DNA of 64,000 bases from Puniceibacterium confluentis (GCF_007923445.1 NZ_VOJI01000003.1:62001-126000), one strand, 5' to 3'. Counted from the first letter of the stretch, positions 17,875-26,579 are shown. The notes: generated from the letters alone by a model not told the origin. Translations and numbers: made by a program.

Positions 17875-18451
17875 CGTACAACCCCAACTCCTCGCGCTGC
17901 CCCAGCAGCATCACTTCCAGCGACCGTTTGCCCCGGGCCGTCAGGCTTTCCACCGCGCGGGTCGTCAAATCCATGATCTGGCCTATCTCGGGGTTGGCCA
18001 GCCCTTCGATGTGGCGCAGCACCACCGCCTGTCGCTGTCGCTCCGGCAACCGCATCAGCGCCGCCTGCAACGCCTGTTCCCGCGCCTGCCGCTGAAGCGC
18101 AACCTCGACCGGGGGCTGGTCGTCCGCGATCTCGGGCACCGAATCCAGATCGGTGCCACGCCGCCTGCGCAGCCGGTCGGTGCACAGATTGGCCGTGACG
18201 CGGTACAGCCAGGTGGTCACCTTCGCCTCGCCCCGGCGCCAGTCCGGGGCAATCCGCCAAAGACGCAGCAACGCCTCTTGCGTGACGTCCTCGGCTTCGG
18301 CCCGGTCGGCCAGCAGGCGATGGGCATGCGACAGCACCCGCGGTCCCAGCCGCGCCGTAAGGGCACGCGCCGCAGCAGCATCGCCGCAGGCATAAAGCTC
18401 CAGCAAAGCCTCGTCGTCACTGTCGTGCATCGCATCAAGGGGCAAATCCAT
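17864..18451 (-). CDS. ECF-type RNA polymerase sigma factor
   Basis: 195 aa. Sigma region 2 includes AEDVTQEALLRLWRIAPDWR and the -10 recognition helix KVTTWLYRVTANLCTDRLRRR. Region 4 includes LPERQRQAVVLRHIEGLANPEIG and an HTH ending in KRSLEVMLLG. The start is uncertain between ATG 18451 and ATG 18430; the first is used here. It lies 75 bases after the EF-hand gene on the same strand and overlaps the anti-sigma candidate. Autoregulation from an upstream promoter is typical for this group, but no promoter was identified. Confidence 0.9.
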   Translation of the reverse strand: MDLPLDAMHDSDDEALLELYACGDAAAARALTARLGPRVLSHAHRLLADRAEAEDVTQEALLRLWRIAPDWRRGEAKVTTWLYRVTANLCTDRLRRRRGTDLDSVPEIADDQPPVEVALQRQAREQALQAALMRLPERQRQAVVLRHIEGLANPEIGQIMDLTTRAVESLTARGKRSLEVMLLGQREELGLYDDT

Positions 18452-18526
18452 GGCTCCCAACGCTACAGGTGTGGACCAGCCCGGGCAACGCCCTGCGCAG
18501 GGGCCGCCCCCGGCCCGGTCATGCAA

Positions 18527-19033
18527 CTAGCCCCTGTCGTGATCACGATGACGACGCTTGCCGTGGCGGCCCCGCGTTTCGTGATGCCCACGCATCCCAT
18601 GGCCGACCTTGGCAAATTCCCCTGCGCTCACGACACCGTCACCGTTGCTGTCGACCCGGCGGAACATCCTGCCCGGATCGCGTCCGGCCCGCATCTCTTC
18701 GGGACTGAGCAGGCCGTCGTCGTTCCGGTCCATGCGCTTGATCATCCGCGCTGTGCGCTCGGCCATGCGACTGGCCGCCGCGGCAGTCATTTCCTCGGCA
18801 GTCAGCAAGCCGTCACCGTCGGCATCCGCCGCAGCAAAGCGCGCTGTGCGATGGGCCGTCATCTCTTCCTGCGTCAGCTGTCCGTCCCCGTTGGCATCGA
18901 GGTCGCCAAAGACCATCGCCGCGCGCGCGCCATGGGCGCCGGCGTCGGATCCGGCGCCCTCTGCCTGCAGCGCGCCCCCAGACAGAGCCAGCACCGTCAT
19001 ACATGCCCCGGTGATCCATTTTTGGGATGCCAT
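18527..19033 (-). CDS. Exported EF-hand calcium-binding protein
   Basis: 168 aa from the ATG at 19033, which has AGGAGA seven bases upstream. A signal peptide (about residues 1-24, ending LQAEG) is followed by four complete EF-hand loops: 46-57 (DANGDGQLTQEE), 70-81 (DADGDGLLTAEE), 102-113 (DRNDDGLLSPEE) and 128-139 (DSNGDGVVSAGE). The C-terminus is very rich in His and Arg. Periplasmic Ca2+ binding is expected. It is upstream of, and on the same strand as, the ECF sigma cluster, which suggests a shared function. Confidence 0.88.
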   Translation of the reverse strand: MASQKWITGACMTVLALSGGALQAEGAGSDAGAHGARAAMVFGDLDANGDGQLTQEEMTAHRTARFAAADADGDGLLTAEEMTAAAASRMAERTARMIKRMDRNDDGLLSPEEMRAGRDPGRMFRRVDSNGDGVVSAGEFAKVGHGMRGHHETRGRHGKRRHRDHDRG

Positions 19034-19289
19034 CGCAATCTCTCCTTGTCCCGCCAATCTGTGACCGGACCCCTTGTGGCTCCGGATGTGCCTGCTGATA
19101 CGGAGGCGCGCGGCATTTCCGTCGGTCATGACCGGAATATCCGAGTTTGTGCCGGTCACCGGCGCGGGATAAAGCTGCGCTGACGGGACGTGCGACCCGG
19201 CGCGACATCCCGACGCAAGGACATTATGCACCCTTACAACAGGGCGCCCCGGGACCACATTTGTGACAAGACATATTCGCGAGGACAGT

Positions 19290-19679
19290 ATGACCGACAG
19301 TGCCCCCCGACACGAGGAACGCCCCACCTGGCCCGCCGTCTGGAAAGGCTGGCGTCGCCGTTGCCCGAGCTGCGGCAATGGCCCGCTGTTGCGCGGCTAC
19401 CTGACCGTACGCGAAGCCTGCCCGGTCTGCCGGGAAGAGCTGCACCATCACCGCGCAGATGATGGACCGGCCTATCTGACCATTCTGATCGTCGGACACC
19501 TGATGGCGCCGCTGCTTTTGATGGTGTTCACCGCGTTCCGGCCGGAGCCGCTGATTTTGTTCACCATCTTTGCCGTTGGCTGCATCTCGCTTTCGCTCTA
19601 TCTTCTGCCCAGACTGAAAGGCGTGATCGTGGCGCTGCAATGGTCACGCTACATGCACGGCTTTTCCCGGGCCGCCTGA
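19290..19679 (+). CDS. DUF983 membrane protein with zinc-ribbon-like N-terminus
   Basis: 129 aa. Two CxxC pairs (CPSCG and CPVCR) near residues 27-50 look like a zinc ribbon. They precede two membrane helices (LTILIVGHLMAPLLLMVFTA and LFTIFAVGCISLSLYLL). This matches DUF983, whose function is unknown. ATG 19290 is preferred over a GTG nine codons upstream because GAGG sits five bases before it. The NUDIX gene follows 24 bases later, so the two probably form an operon. Confidence 0.8.
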   Translation: MTDSAPRHEERPTWPAVWKGWRRRCPSCGNGPLLRGYLTVREACPVCREELHHHRADDGPAYLTILIVGHLMAPLLLMVFTAFRPEPLILFTIFAVGCISLSLYLLPRLKGVIVALQWSRYMHGFSRAA

Positions 19680-19703
19680 TCACCCGTCGGCAAAGAGGCC
19701 CTG

Positions 19704-20423
19704 ATGCGCGCAGTTCAAGATTCGACAAAGCCGGTCGACAAGACCGCCATCCGCAATGCGGCCACCATAATCCTGCTGCGTGATCGCGAGACCCGGCCCC
19801 GCATCCTGATGGGACAGCGTGGCGCCGCAGCAGCCTTCATGCCCAACAAGTTTGTCTTTCCCGGAGGCGCGGTGGATGCCGGGGACGGTCAGGTCCCGCT
19901 GGCCGAACCGCTGAACGAACTCTGCGCCGCCCGGCTGTGCGAAGACGCGGCCCCCGGTCTGGCCCATGCGCTGTCGGTTGCGGCAATCCGCGAACTCTGG
20001 GAAGAAACCGGCCAGATCCTCGGCACTCCCGGCACCTGGGGCGAAACGCCTGCGCCGGACTGGGCCGGGTTTGCATCCACGGGCCATCGTCCGCATGCCG
20101 GGGCGCTGCAGTTCGTGTTCCGCGCCATCACGCCACCGGGCCGCCCGCGCCGCTTTGACGCCCGGTTCTTTCTGGCCGATGCCGCAAATCTGGCATCCGA
20201 TCCGGATGACTTTTCCTCTGCCTCGGACGAGTTGAGCCTGCTGCAATGGATCGACCTCGACGAGGTGCGCAATTTCGATCTGCCGTTCATCACCGAAGTG
20301 GTGCTGGCCGAAGTGGCGGCGCGTGCACGGTCGTCGACCGCCCCCGAGTCGGTGCCGTTTTTCCGCAACGACGACGAGGAAAGCCTGTTCCTGCGCCTGC
20401 GCGGACACCCGATGACGGATTAG
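19704..20423 (+). CDS. NUDIX hydrolase
   Basis: 239 aa. The Nudix box is split by a family-specific insertion: GGAVDAGDG near 57-65, then AAIRELWEETGQILG around 92-106, holding the REL-EE-TG metal-binding core. Such proteins hydrolyse nucleoside diphosphates linked to another moiety, often CoA or nucleotide-sugar derivatives, with Mg2+. The substrate is not evident. The upstream neighbour is DUF983; the downstream one is convergent. Confidence 0.82.
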   Translation: MRAVQDSTKPVDKTAIRNAATIILLRDRETRPRILMGQRGAAAAFMPNKFVFPGGAVDAGDGQVPLAEPLNELCAARLCEDAAPGLAHALSVAAIRELWEETGQILGTPGTWGETPAPDWAGFASTGHRPHAGALQFVFRAITPPGRPRRFDARFFLADAANLASDPDDFSSASDELSLLQWIDLDEVRNFDLPFITEVVLAEVAARARSSTAPESVPFFRNDDEESLFLRLRGHPMTD

Positions 20424-20743
20424 CCCCAGTGCGCTGAACCGGACCATCGGTCTGCGCGGCTGCAATCACCGACCGCATGAAAACGCCCTTACGGCGAAGG
20501 TCTGGCCCCTTCATGCGCTTGAGGACAAACGCCGGGCTGGATGCACCGGGTCTGGTCAGACTGCGAAAGCGCGCGGCTGTGCCACGGGGCCGGCGGCTCT
20601 GTCGCCACGGGGCTGTTGTTTCAGCCGACCCGCACAGGTCGCACGTGACCAGCGGAACACCTCGGGGTGGCCGCGTTCCGGACTTCGCATGGGCCATGAC
20701 GGGCGCGGGCGGCGGCTTTTGCACGCCCGCTCCGGCAAAGGCG
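20424..20743. other. Convergent intergenic spacer with a hairpin
   Basis: 320 bases between the 3' ends of the NUDIX and aldo/keto reductase genes. An 8-base perfect inverted repeat (CGCATGAA at 20474-20481 and TTCATGCG at 20510-20517) encloses a GC-rich 28-base loop and may serve as a bidirectional terminator. No convincing gene was seen. Confidence 0.4.
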
Positions 20744-21787
20744 TCAGTACGGCATCGGATGCGCTTTGTGCACCTCGTCCAGCCGGGCAAGCAACTCGGG
20801 CGGCAACGTCACGTCCCTGGCGCCCAGCAGCCGCTCGAGCTGTTCCAGCGTGGTGGCGCCAAAGATCGACGCGGCGACAAAGGGTCTTCGCGCTGACCAG
20901 GCCAGCGCCATATGCACCGGATCCAATCCAAAATCTGCGGCCACCGCGAGATAGGCGTCCACCGCGGCAAAGGCCCGTTCGGTCCTGCGCCCGCCCAGAT
21001 CCTTGTTCAGGGACATGCGGGACCCTGCCGGCACCGCGCCGTTCTGGTATTTGCCGGTCAGCAGGCCCGCAGCCAGCGGCGAGAACGGCAACAGGCTGAC
21101 GTCTTCGTTTACCATCAGTTCCGCCAGATCCGTATCCGCCAGCCGGCACATCAGCGAATATTCATTCTGGATCGAGGCGACGCGCGGCGTCGCGGTGTCC
21201 TCGGCCACCTTCAGCCACATTGCCGTGCCCCAGGCGCTTTCGTTGGACAGGCCGAAATTCCGGATGGTGCCGCGCGTGACCTGATCTTTCAGTGCGCCGA
21301 GAGCATCGTGCATATGCTGCAGCGTCGTGGCCTTGTCCTGACCGCTGGGGTCAAAGGTCCAGTTCTTGCGGAACATGTAGGATCCGCGGTTCGGCCAGTG
21401 GAACTGGTAAAGGTCGATCACATCGGTCTTCAGCCGCTTCAGCGACGCCTCGATACAGCCGGGAATCGTTTCGGACGAAATCGGCGCCCCGTTGCGCACC
21501 ATCATCTGGCCCTCGCCCGAATGCTTGGTGGCGACGATCCAGTCATTGCGTCGGCCCGAAGCGGCAAACCAGTTGCCGATGATCTCTTCGCTCAGCCCTA
21601 TGGTCTTTTCCAGGATCGGATTGACCGGGTACATCTCGGCGGTGTCCATGAAATTGATCCCGGCATCCTGTGCCATCGCGATCTGGCGGTGCGCCACGGT
21701 CTCGTTGGTCTGGTTGCCATAGGTCATGGTCCCGAGACACAGCTCGGACACCATCAGGCCGGTGCGGCCCAGCGGATTCATCTTCAT
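20744..21787 (-). CDS. Aldo/keto reductase
   Basis: 347 aa of the NADPH-dependent aldo/keto reductase superfamily (Tas/YajO-like group). Visible markers are GRTGLMVSELCLGTMTYG at the start, the catalytic Asp-Tyr region DTAEMYPVN (Tyr near 53), Lys in VATKHSG (near 89), His in YQFHWPN and the cofactor-site GATTLEQLERLL near the C-terminus. The real start is ATG 21787 with AAAGG upstream; the long in-frame extension before it overlaps modC and is not coding. The physiological carbonyl substrate is unknown. Confidence 0.9.
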   Translation of the reverse strand: MKMNPLGRTGLMVSELCLGTMTYGNQTNETVAHRQIAMAQDAGINFMDTAEMYPVNPILEKTIGLSEEIIGNWFAASGRRNDWIVATKHSGEGQMMVRNGAPISSETIPGCIEASLKRLKTDVIDLYQFHWPNRGSYMFRKNWTFDPSGQDKATTLQHMHDALGALKDQVTRGTIRNFGLSNESAWGTAMWLKVAEDTATPRVASIQNEYSLMCRLADTDLAELMVNEDVSLLPFSPLAAGLLTGKYQNGAVPAGSRMSLNKDLGGRRTERAFAAVDAYLAVAADFGLDPVHMALAWSARRPFVAASIFGATTLEQLERLLGARDVTLPPELLARLDEVHKAHPMPY

Positions 21788-21834
21788 CTCGGAAACCTTT
21801 CGTTCTGCGTTGCGGCACAACCTAGGCGCAGCGC

Positions 21835-22929
21835 TCAGGTGTGCAACCCCAGACCGATGTCCGTCTGGGCCACGGCCACCGATTTCAGCACGGCAAAGCA
21901 GGCCTTGCCCGGCTGCAGGTTCAGTGTGTCGGCGGACCGGCGGGTGATCCGGGCCAGCAGGGTGTCGTTGCCCGCACGCAACTGCACGATCACCCCCGGC
22001 CCGTCGCCGCGCCGCAGGGCCAGCACCTGCACCGGCAGAATGTTGAGCGCCGAGATGCCCCGCGGCCGCTCGACCGCCAGCATCACGTCCTGCGCCAGAA
22101 TCCGCACACGCAGTTCGGAACCAACTGTCGCCTCGACTTCGGGCAGGCACAGGACCCCGCCAGAGAACTGCAGGTCCGTCACCCCGTCGTCGGAATGGCG
22201 CAGAACCCGCGCCTCGATCACCGCACCGGCATCGCGCACCCCCATGACCCGGACCATGCCCGGATCGGCCAGAAGCCTGCCGGCGGGCCCCGCCTGCAAC
22301 ACCCGCCCCTCCTCGAGCACAACAACCTGCGTCGCCAGCCGCGCGACCTCCGAGACATTGTGGCTGACATACAGGATCGGCACCCCCGCCTCGGTGCGCA
22401 GCCGTTCGAGGTAGGGCAGGATTTCCGCCTTGCGCGCTCCGTCCAGCGCGGCCAGCGGCTCGTCCATCAGCAGCATCACCGGATCGGCCAGCAGGGCGCG
22501 CCCGATCGCCACCCTCTGCGCCTCTCCGCCGGACAGCGCGCCGGGCTGACGGTCGAGCAGGGCACCAAGCCCGAGCAGATCGACAACCCGCGCCAGACCC
22601 TCTTGCGACTTGCGGCCGGTGACCCGCCGTGCATACAGCAGGTTCTGTCGCACGGTGAGATGCGGAAACAGCCGTCCTTCCTGAAAGACATAGCCCATGC
22701 GGCGCCGATGTACCGGCACCGATATGCGCTGGCTGTGGTCAAACAGCACCCGGCCCGCAACTTCGATCCGGCCCTGATCGGGCGTCAGCAGCCCGGCCAC
22801 CGCGTTGACCACCGACGTCTTTCCGGACCCCGAGCGGCCAAACAGCACCGTGACGCCGTCCGGCGCTTCGAACCGGACATCGAGGCGGAAATCGCCCAGC
22901 GCGTGGCTGATGTCGACCGAGAGGCTCAT
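21835..22929 (-). CDS. modC: Molybdate ABC transporter ATP-binding protein ModC
   Basis: 364 aa. ABC ATPase with Walker A GRSGSGKTS (about 31-39), signature LSGGEAQRVAIGRALL, Walker B MLLMDEPLAALD and switch His in SHNVSEV. The C-terminal ~110 residues form a MOP-type oligobindin domain (ISALNILPVQVLALRRGD), as is normal for ModC. It energises molybdate uptake through ModB. The start overlaps the modB stop (ATGA). Confidence 0.93.
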   Translation of the reverse strand: MSLSVDISHALGDFRLDVRFEAPDGVTVLFGRSGSGKTSVVNAVAGLLTPDQGRIEVAGRVLFDHSQRISVPVHRRRMGYVFQEGRLFPHLTVRQNLLYARRVTGRKSQEGLARVVDLLGLGALLDRQPGALSGGEAQRVAIGRALLADPVMLLMDEPLAALDGARKAEILPYLERLRTEAGVPILYVSHNVSEVARLATQVVVLEEGRVLQAGPAGRLLADPGMVRVMGVRDAGAVIEARVLRHSDDGVTDLQFSGGVLCLPEVEATVGSELRVRILAQDVMLAVERPRGISALNILPVQVLALRRGDGPGVIVQLRAGNDTLLARITRRSADTLNLQPGKACFAVLKSVAVAQTDIGLGLHT

Positions 22930-23621
22930 CGTCCGGCAATCTTTCGCGCCACACGCCGCGCCAGCCATTCCGACAGCAGCAACGCAAGCATGGCGATGGC
23001 GACCGAGACGACAACCAGCCGCACCGCCGCGTCCTCGCCTCCCGGGACCTGCAGAAAGGCATAGATGGCGGATGGCACGGTGCGGGTCTGGCCGGGAATG
23101 TTCGAGACAAAGGTGATGGTGGCGCCGAACTCTCCCATCGCCTTGGCAAAGGCCAGCACCGCCCCTGCGATCACCCCCGGCAGGATCAGCGGCAGGGTCA
23201 CGGTCAGGAAGACACGTCCGCGCGACGCCCCCAAAGTGGCCGCCGCCTGTTCCAGCTTCGGGTCCACGGCCTCGATCGCCAGCCGCATCGCCCGGACCAT
23301 CAGCGGAAACGCCATGATCGCCGCTGCCAGCGCCGCGCCGGTCCAGCGGAAGGCCAGGACGATGCCAAACCATTGCTCAAGGACTGCGCCCGCCGGTCCA
23401 CGCCGCCCGAATGTCATCAGCAACAGATAGCCCGTGACCACCGGAGGCAGGATCAGCGGCAAATGCACCAGCCCGTTCAACAGATGCCGCCCGGGGAAAC
23501 GCCCCCGCGCCAGCAGCATCGCAACCCCCAGGCCAAATGGCAAAGAGGTCAGCGTCGCCCAGAACGCGACCTTCAGAGACAGCGCAACCGCCTGCCATTC
23601 CTCTGGGCCCAGAAACTCCAT
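22926..23621 (-). CDS. modB: Molybdate ABC transporter permease ModB
   Basis: About 231 aa with five or six membrane helices and the inner-membrane permease EAA loop (AIEAVDPKLEQAAATLGASR). An N-terminal PEEWQAVALSLKVAFWATL is typical of ModB. It lies between modA and modC with short spacing or overlap. A GTG directly before the chosen ATG is an alternative start. Confidence 0.93.
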   Translation of the reverse strand: MEFLGPEEWQAVALSLKVAFWATLTSLPFGLGVAMLLARGRFPGRHLLNGLVHLPLILPPVVTGYLLLMTFGRRGPAGAVLEQWFGIVLAFRWTGAALAAAIMAFPLMVRAMRLAIEAVDPKLEQAAATLGASRGRVFLTVTLPLILPGVIAGAVLAFAKAMGEFGATITFVSNIPGQTRTVPSAIYAFLQVPGGEDAAVRLVVVSVAIAMLALLLSEWLARRVARKIAGR

Positions 23622-23636
23622 CACCTAGGCTGTAAC

Positions 23637-24419
23637 CTACTCTCTCGGCAGGACAAAGCCATGTTGTTGCAGGATCACGCCCGCCTCGGTGCCGCCCAGC
23701 CAGTCGAGAAAGGCCGCCGCCGCTTCGGGCTCTGCCGCTTCACGCGTCACCGCACCGGGGTACAGGATCGGCGGATGGCTTTCGGCGGGAAAGGTCGCAA
23801 CCACATGCACCCGCTTTTCCGCGGCAGCGTCGGTGGCGTAGACGATGCCATAGGGGGCCTCGCCCAGCGCCACCAGCGCCAGTGCCGCGCGCACATTGTC
23901 GGCCTGTGCCACGCGGGGGGCAAGTGCCTCCCACTGGCCCATCCACGCAAGCGCCGCCTGGCCATAGATACCGGCGGGCACCGCCTCGATCAGTGCCATT
24001 GCCAGACGCGCGTCTGGTCCGAGCCGGGCGGCGATATCAAAATCTGGCGTGATTTCAGTGGCTTTCCCCCATGCGGGGCCGGTGCGGATCAGCACCAGCG
24101 CGTTGCCCATCAACACCCTGCGGGTCTCGGTCCGGATCATGCCCTGTTGATCCAGCCAGTCCATCCATTCGGGGTTGGCCGAGACGAACAGGTCGGCCGG
24201 TGCCCCTGCCGCGATCTGCCGGGCCAGCGCGGAACTGCCCGCCGGAACAACGGTGACGCTGTTGCCTGTCTCCGCCGCCCAGACCGAGGCGGCCTGCGCC
24301 AGCACATCGCCGGTCGAGGCGGCGGCAAAGACCGTGACTTCGGCCGCCGCGAGCGGACCGGCGGTGCAGGCAAGCGCCGCGCTGATGGTCAGCGCACGCA
24401 TCCATCGGAAGTTCAGCAT
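23637..24419 (-). CDS. modA: Molybdate-binding periplasmic protein ModA
   Basis: 260 aa. A signal peptide (to about Ala25, PLAAAE) precedes a type II periplasmic binding fold with ModA features: VTVFAAASTGDVL (oxyanion-binding Ser), PAGSSALARQIAAGAPADLFVSA and a C-terminal GGTEAGVILQQHGF. It captures molybdate or tungstate for ModBC. GGAG sits five bases before the ATG. It is the first gene of modABC; no ModE-type site was recognised upstream. The divergent imuA-like gene and its SOS box lie about 130 bases away. Confidence 0.92.
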   Translation of the reverse strand: MLNFRWMRALTISAALACTAGPLAAAEVTVFAAASTGDVLAQAASVWAAETGNSVTVVPAGSSALARQIAAGAPADLFVSANPEWMDWLDQQGMIRTETRRVLMGNALVLIRTGPAWGKATEITPDFDIAARLGPDARLAMALIEAVPAGIYGQAALAWMGQWEALAPRVAQADNVRAALALVALGEAPYGIVYATDAAAEKRVHVVATFPAESHPPILYPGAVTREAAEPEAAAAFLDWLGGTEAGVILQQHGFVLPRE

Positions 24420-24547
24420 GTCAGCTCCGGTGACGGCATTTTGCGCAAACCTGTCAAAGTTGGATGCGCCTCACAAGGGGTCTTTGGTCGCGCAGGCCCG
24501 GCCCGCGCCGCCGCTGACGCCGAGGCATGCGACACCGACTCACTTGA

Positions 24548-24562
24548 GAACAAATACGGAAC
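24548..24562 (+). promoter_or_regulatory. LexA (SOS) box GAAC-N7-GAAC
   Basis: GAAC AAATACG GAAC is an exact match to the direct-repeat SOS box of alphaproteobacteria (GTTC-N7-GTTC read on the other strand). It ends 16 bases before the ATG of the imuA-like gene, a position where bound LexA would block transcription. It also lies in the upstream region of the divergent modA. Confidence 0.8.
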
Positions 24563-24578
24563 ATTGTATTCTGCACGG

Positions 24579-25175
24579 ATGCCCCAGACCCTTCTCGGAC
24601 GCGCGGCGCACCAGCCGCCTCCCAGCCTGACCCTGCTGGACGAAATTGCCCTGCCGCTGTCGCGCGTGCACGAAATCTGCGGCCGTGCACGCCGCACCCT
24701 TGCGCTGGTGATCGCAGCCCGCGCCGGGGCGCCGGTCTTCTGGATCGCACCGGCGTGGACGGCGACGCAGCTTAATCCCGACGGGATGCTGTCTTTCCTG
24801 CAACCACAGGACGTGACCTTTCTCAGCCCCCGGCGGAGCGAGGACATCCTGTGGTGCACCGAAGAGATCCTGCGCTCGGGCGCTGTGCCGGTGGTCGTTG
24901 CCGAACTGCCCGAGCCGCCGGGCCTGACACCGGTGCGCCGCCTGCACCTTGCCGCCGAAGCCGGCACGGGCGAAGGCCACTGCCGCCCGATTGGTCTGCT
25001 GCTGACCCCGGGCACCGGCGGCGCGCCGGGGATCGAGACGCGCTGGCAGATCGACCCGGATCACACCCCGGGCCGCACCTGCTGGCAGCTGTCGCGCACC
25101 CGCGCCCGCATGGCACCGCCAAAACGCTGGCAATTGCGCGACGAAGGCGGCGATCTGCGGCTTGGACCCCCTTGA
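24579..25175 (+). CDS. ImuA-like SOS mutagenesis protein (orphan)
   Basis: 198 aa. The sequence LSRVHEICGRARRTLALVIA, APVFWIAPAW and LTPVRRLHLAAEAG are features I associate with alphaproteobacterial ImuA-family proteins, distant RecA-like partners of ImuB and DnaE2 in error-prone repair. No intact P-loop is visible, which is usual for the family. Translation starts at ATG 24579 just after the SOS box; the open frame upstream overlaps modA/modB and is a shadow. No imuB or dnaE2 follows: the next gene is on the opposite strand 64 bases away. Confidence 0.7.
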   Translation: MPQTLLGRAAHQPPPSLTLLDEIALPLSRVHEICGRARRTLALVIAARAGAPVFWIAPAWTATQLNPDGMLSFLQPQDVTFLSPRRSEDILWCTEEILRSGAVPVVVAELPEPPGLTPVRRLHLAAEAGTGEGHCRPIGLLLTPGTGGAPGIETRWQIDPDHTPGRTCWQLSRTRARMAPPKRWQLRDEGGDLRLGPP

Positions 25176-25238
25176 TCACCTGTCCGGATCATCACTGCCA
25201 CAGGCAGCCGGCACCCCGGCCGCAGCCAGGACGCAGCT

Positions 25239-26096
25239 TCAGCCCTTTAGCGCCGAAACCACAAACTCCGGCATCGCCGTGGTGGGCCGCCCGATCAATG
25301 CCGCAAGATCACCGCTGTCGCCATACAGCCCGCCCTGCGCCAGACCGGCATCGGAATCCGCCAGCACATCGGCCAGACCGTCCGGCAGCCCAAGCTCTTT
25401 CAGCCGGCCGGCATAATCCGCCGGTGTCATGTCGACATAGGACACTTGCCTGCCCGACGCCCCTGCGATCTCGGCGGCAAGGTCCGCCATGGTAAAGGCC
25501 GAATCCCCGCTCAGCTCGTACACCTGCCCCGTCGGCACATCATCCCGCAACAGAACCGACGCCGCCGCATCGGCATAATCCCGGCGGGCCGCCGCCGACA
25601 CCTGCCCGGACTGCGCCGCCCCCAGCACCGCGCCGTGTTGCACGGCCATGCCGACGGCGGACTGGTAATTCTCGAGATACCAGCCGTTGCGCAGCAGAAC
25701 AAACTCCAGCCCCGATGCAGCAAGATCGGCCTCGCTCGCCCGGTGCTCTGCGGCCAGCATCAGCGGAGAGTCCGCCGCACCCAGAATGCTGGTGTAGACG
25801 ATCCGCGTCACACCTGCCGCCCTGGCAGCCGCAATGACGGCCCGGTGCTGCGCCACCCGCTTGCCGATGTCGCTGGACGAGATCAACAACAGGGTACGCA
25901 CCCCGGCGAAAGCTGCCTCCAAAGTCGCAGGCCGGTCATAATCCGCTTCGCGCACGACAAACCCCCGCGCCGCGAGATCGGCGGCGGCGGCTGGTCGGCG
26001 CACGGCCGCCACAATCGACGCCGACGGCACCCGGTCGGCCAGCGCGTCGATGACATGACGGCCCAACTGACCTGTCGCCCCAGTAACAGCAATCAT
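25239..26096 (-). CDS. NAD(P)H-binding NmrA-type oxidoreductase (QorB-like)
   Basis: 285 aa, an atypical short-chain dehydrogenase. The Rossmann motif GATGQLGRHV is at residues 6-15, with RIVYTSILGA near 105 and LRNGWYLENY near 145, as in the QorB/YtfG quinone reductase group. It probably reduces quinones with NADPH. AGGAG lies upstream; a GTG one codon earlier is possible. It is divergent from an HxlR-type regulator, an arrangement known for quinone or electrophile-responsive pairs such as ytfG/ytfH. Confidence 0.85.
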   Translation of the reverse strand: MIAVTGATGQLGRHVIDALADRVPSASIVAAVRRPAAAADLAARGFVVREADYDRPATLEAAFAGVRTLLLISSSDIGKRVAQHRAVIAAARAAGVTRIVYTSILGAADSPLMLAAEHRASEADLAASGLEFVLLRNGWYLENYQSAVGMAVQHGAVLGAAQSGQVSAAARRDYADAAASVLLRDDVPTGQVYELSGDSAFTMADLAAEIAGASGRQVSYVDMTPADYAGRLKELGLPDGLADVLADSDAGLAQGGLYGDSGDLAALIGRPTTAMPEFVVSALKG

Positions 26097-26143
26097 CACG
26101 GTATCTCCTTTTGAATTTCAGTGACACGGGCCAGATAAATCCA

Positions 26144-26160
26144 TTACTAATTAAAAGTAA
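26144..26160. promoter_or_regulatory. Candidate HxlR-family operator (inverted repeat)
   Basis: TTACT-N7-AGTAA is a perfect 5-bp-arm inverted repeat with an AT-only centre, midway in the 102-base divergent gap. It resembles the TACT/AGTA palindromes bound by HxlR/YodB-type regulators. Its location suits simultaneous control of the reductase and the regulator. Confidence 0.55.
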
Positions 26161-26198
26161 GTACGCACAAAAATGTTAGTTTTAGGAAAGTGGCGCCG

Positions 26199-26579
26199 AT
26201 GTCGGAAAAAATCGCTCTCAACGTCTCGGAACAGGTACGCCGGGGTCAGGTGCTGTCCGCCGACTGCCCGTCGCGCACCGTGCTGCGGCATGTCACCAGC
26301 CGCTGGGGCGTGCTGGTCCTGATCGTGCTACAGGATGGCACGCTGCGGTTTTCGGACCTGCGGCGCAGAATTGGCGGCGTCAGTGAACGCATGCTGGCCC
26401 AGACGCTTCAGGCGCTCGAGGCGGACGGCATTGTCCGTCGGGTGTCGCATCCGGTCGTGCCGCCCCACGTGGAATATTCGCTGACCGACCTGGGCGACGA
26501 AATCTCGGTCCGGGTCGTTGCCCTTGCCGACTGGGTCGAAATCAACCTGCCCCGGGTGCTGGCTGCGAAAGCTGGCTGA
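26199..26579 (+). CDS. HxlR-family transcriptional regulator
   Basis: 126 aa winged-helix protein: VLRHVTSRWGVLVLIVLQDG, FSDLRRRIGGVSERMLAQTL (recognition helix) and a C-terminal wing VEYSLTDLGDEI. A Cys in ADCPSRTV near residue 24 is placed like the redox-sensing N-terminal Cys of YodB/HypR-type members, so thiol or quinone sensing is plausible. ATG 26199 has AGGAAAG at proper distance; a GTG three codons earlier is less likely. It probably represses itself and the divergent reductase. Confidence 0.87.
   Translation: MSEKIALNVSEQVRRGQVLSADCPSRTVLRHVTSRWGVLVLIVLQDGTLRFSDLRRRIGGVSERMLAQTLQALEADGIVRRVSHPVVPPHVEYSLTDLGDEISVRVVALADWVEINLPRVLAAKAG

Noticed and set aside
23373-24578. N-terminal extension of the imuA-like frame
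   Set aside because: It overlaps modB and modA on the opposite strand and has no ImuA similarity. The ATG after the SOS box is the real start.
25176-25238. Possible imuB remnant after the imuA-like gene
   Set aside because: Only 63 bases remain before the next gene, and no Y-polymerase motif appears in any frame.
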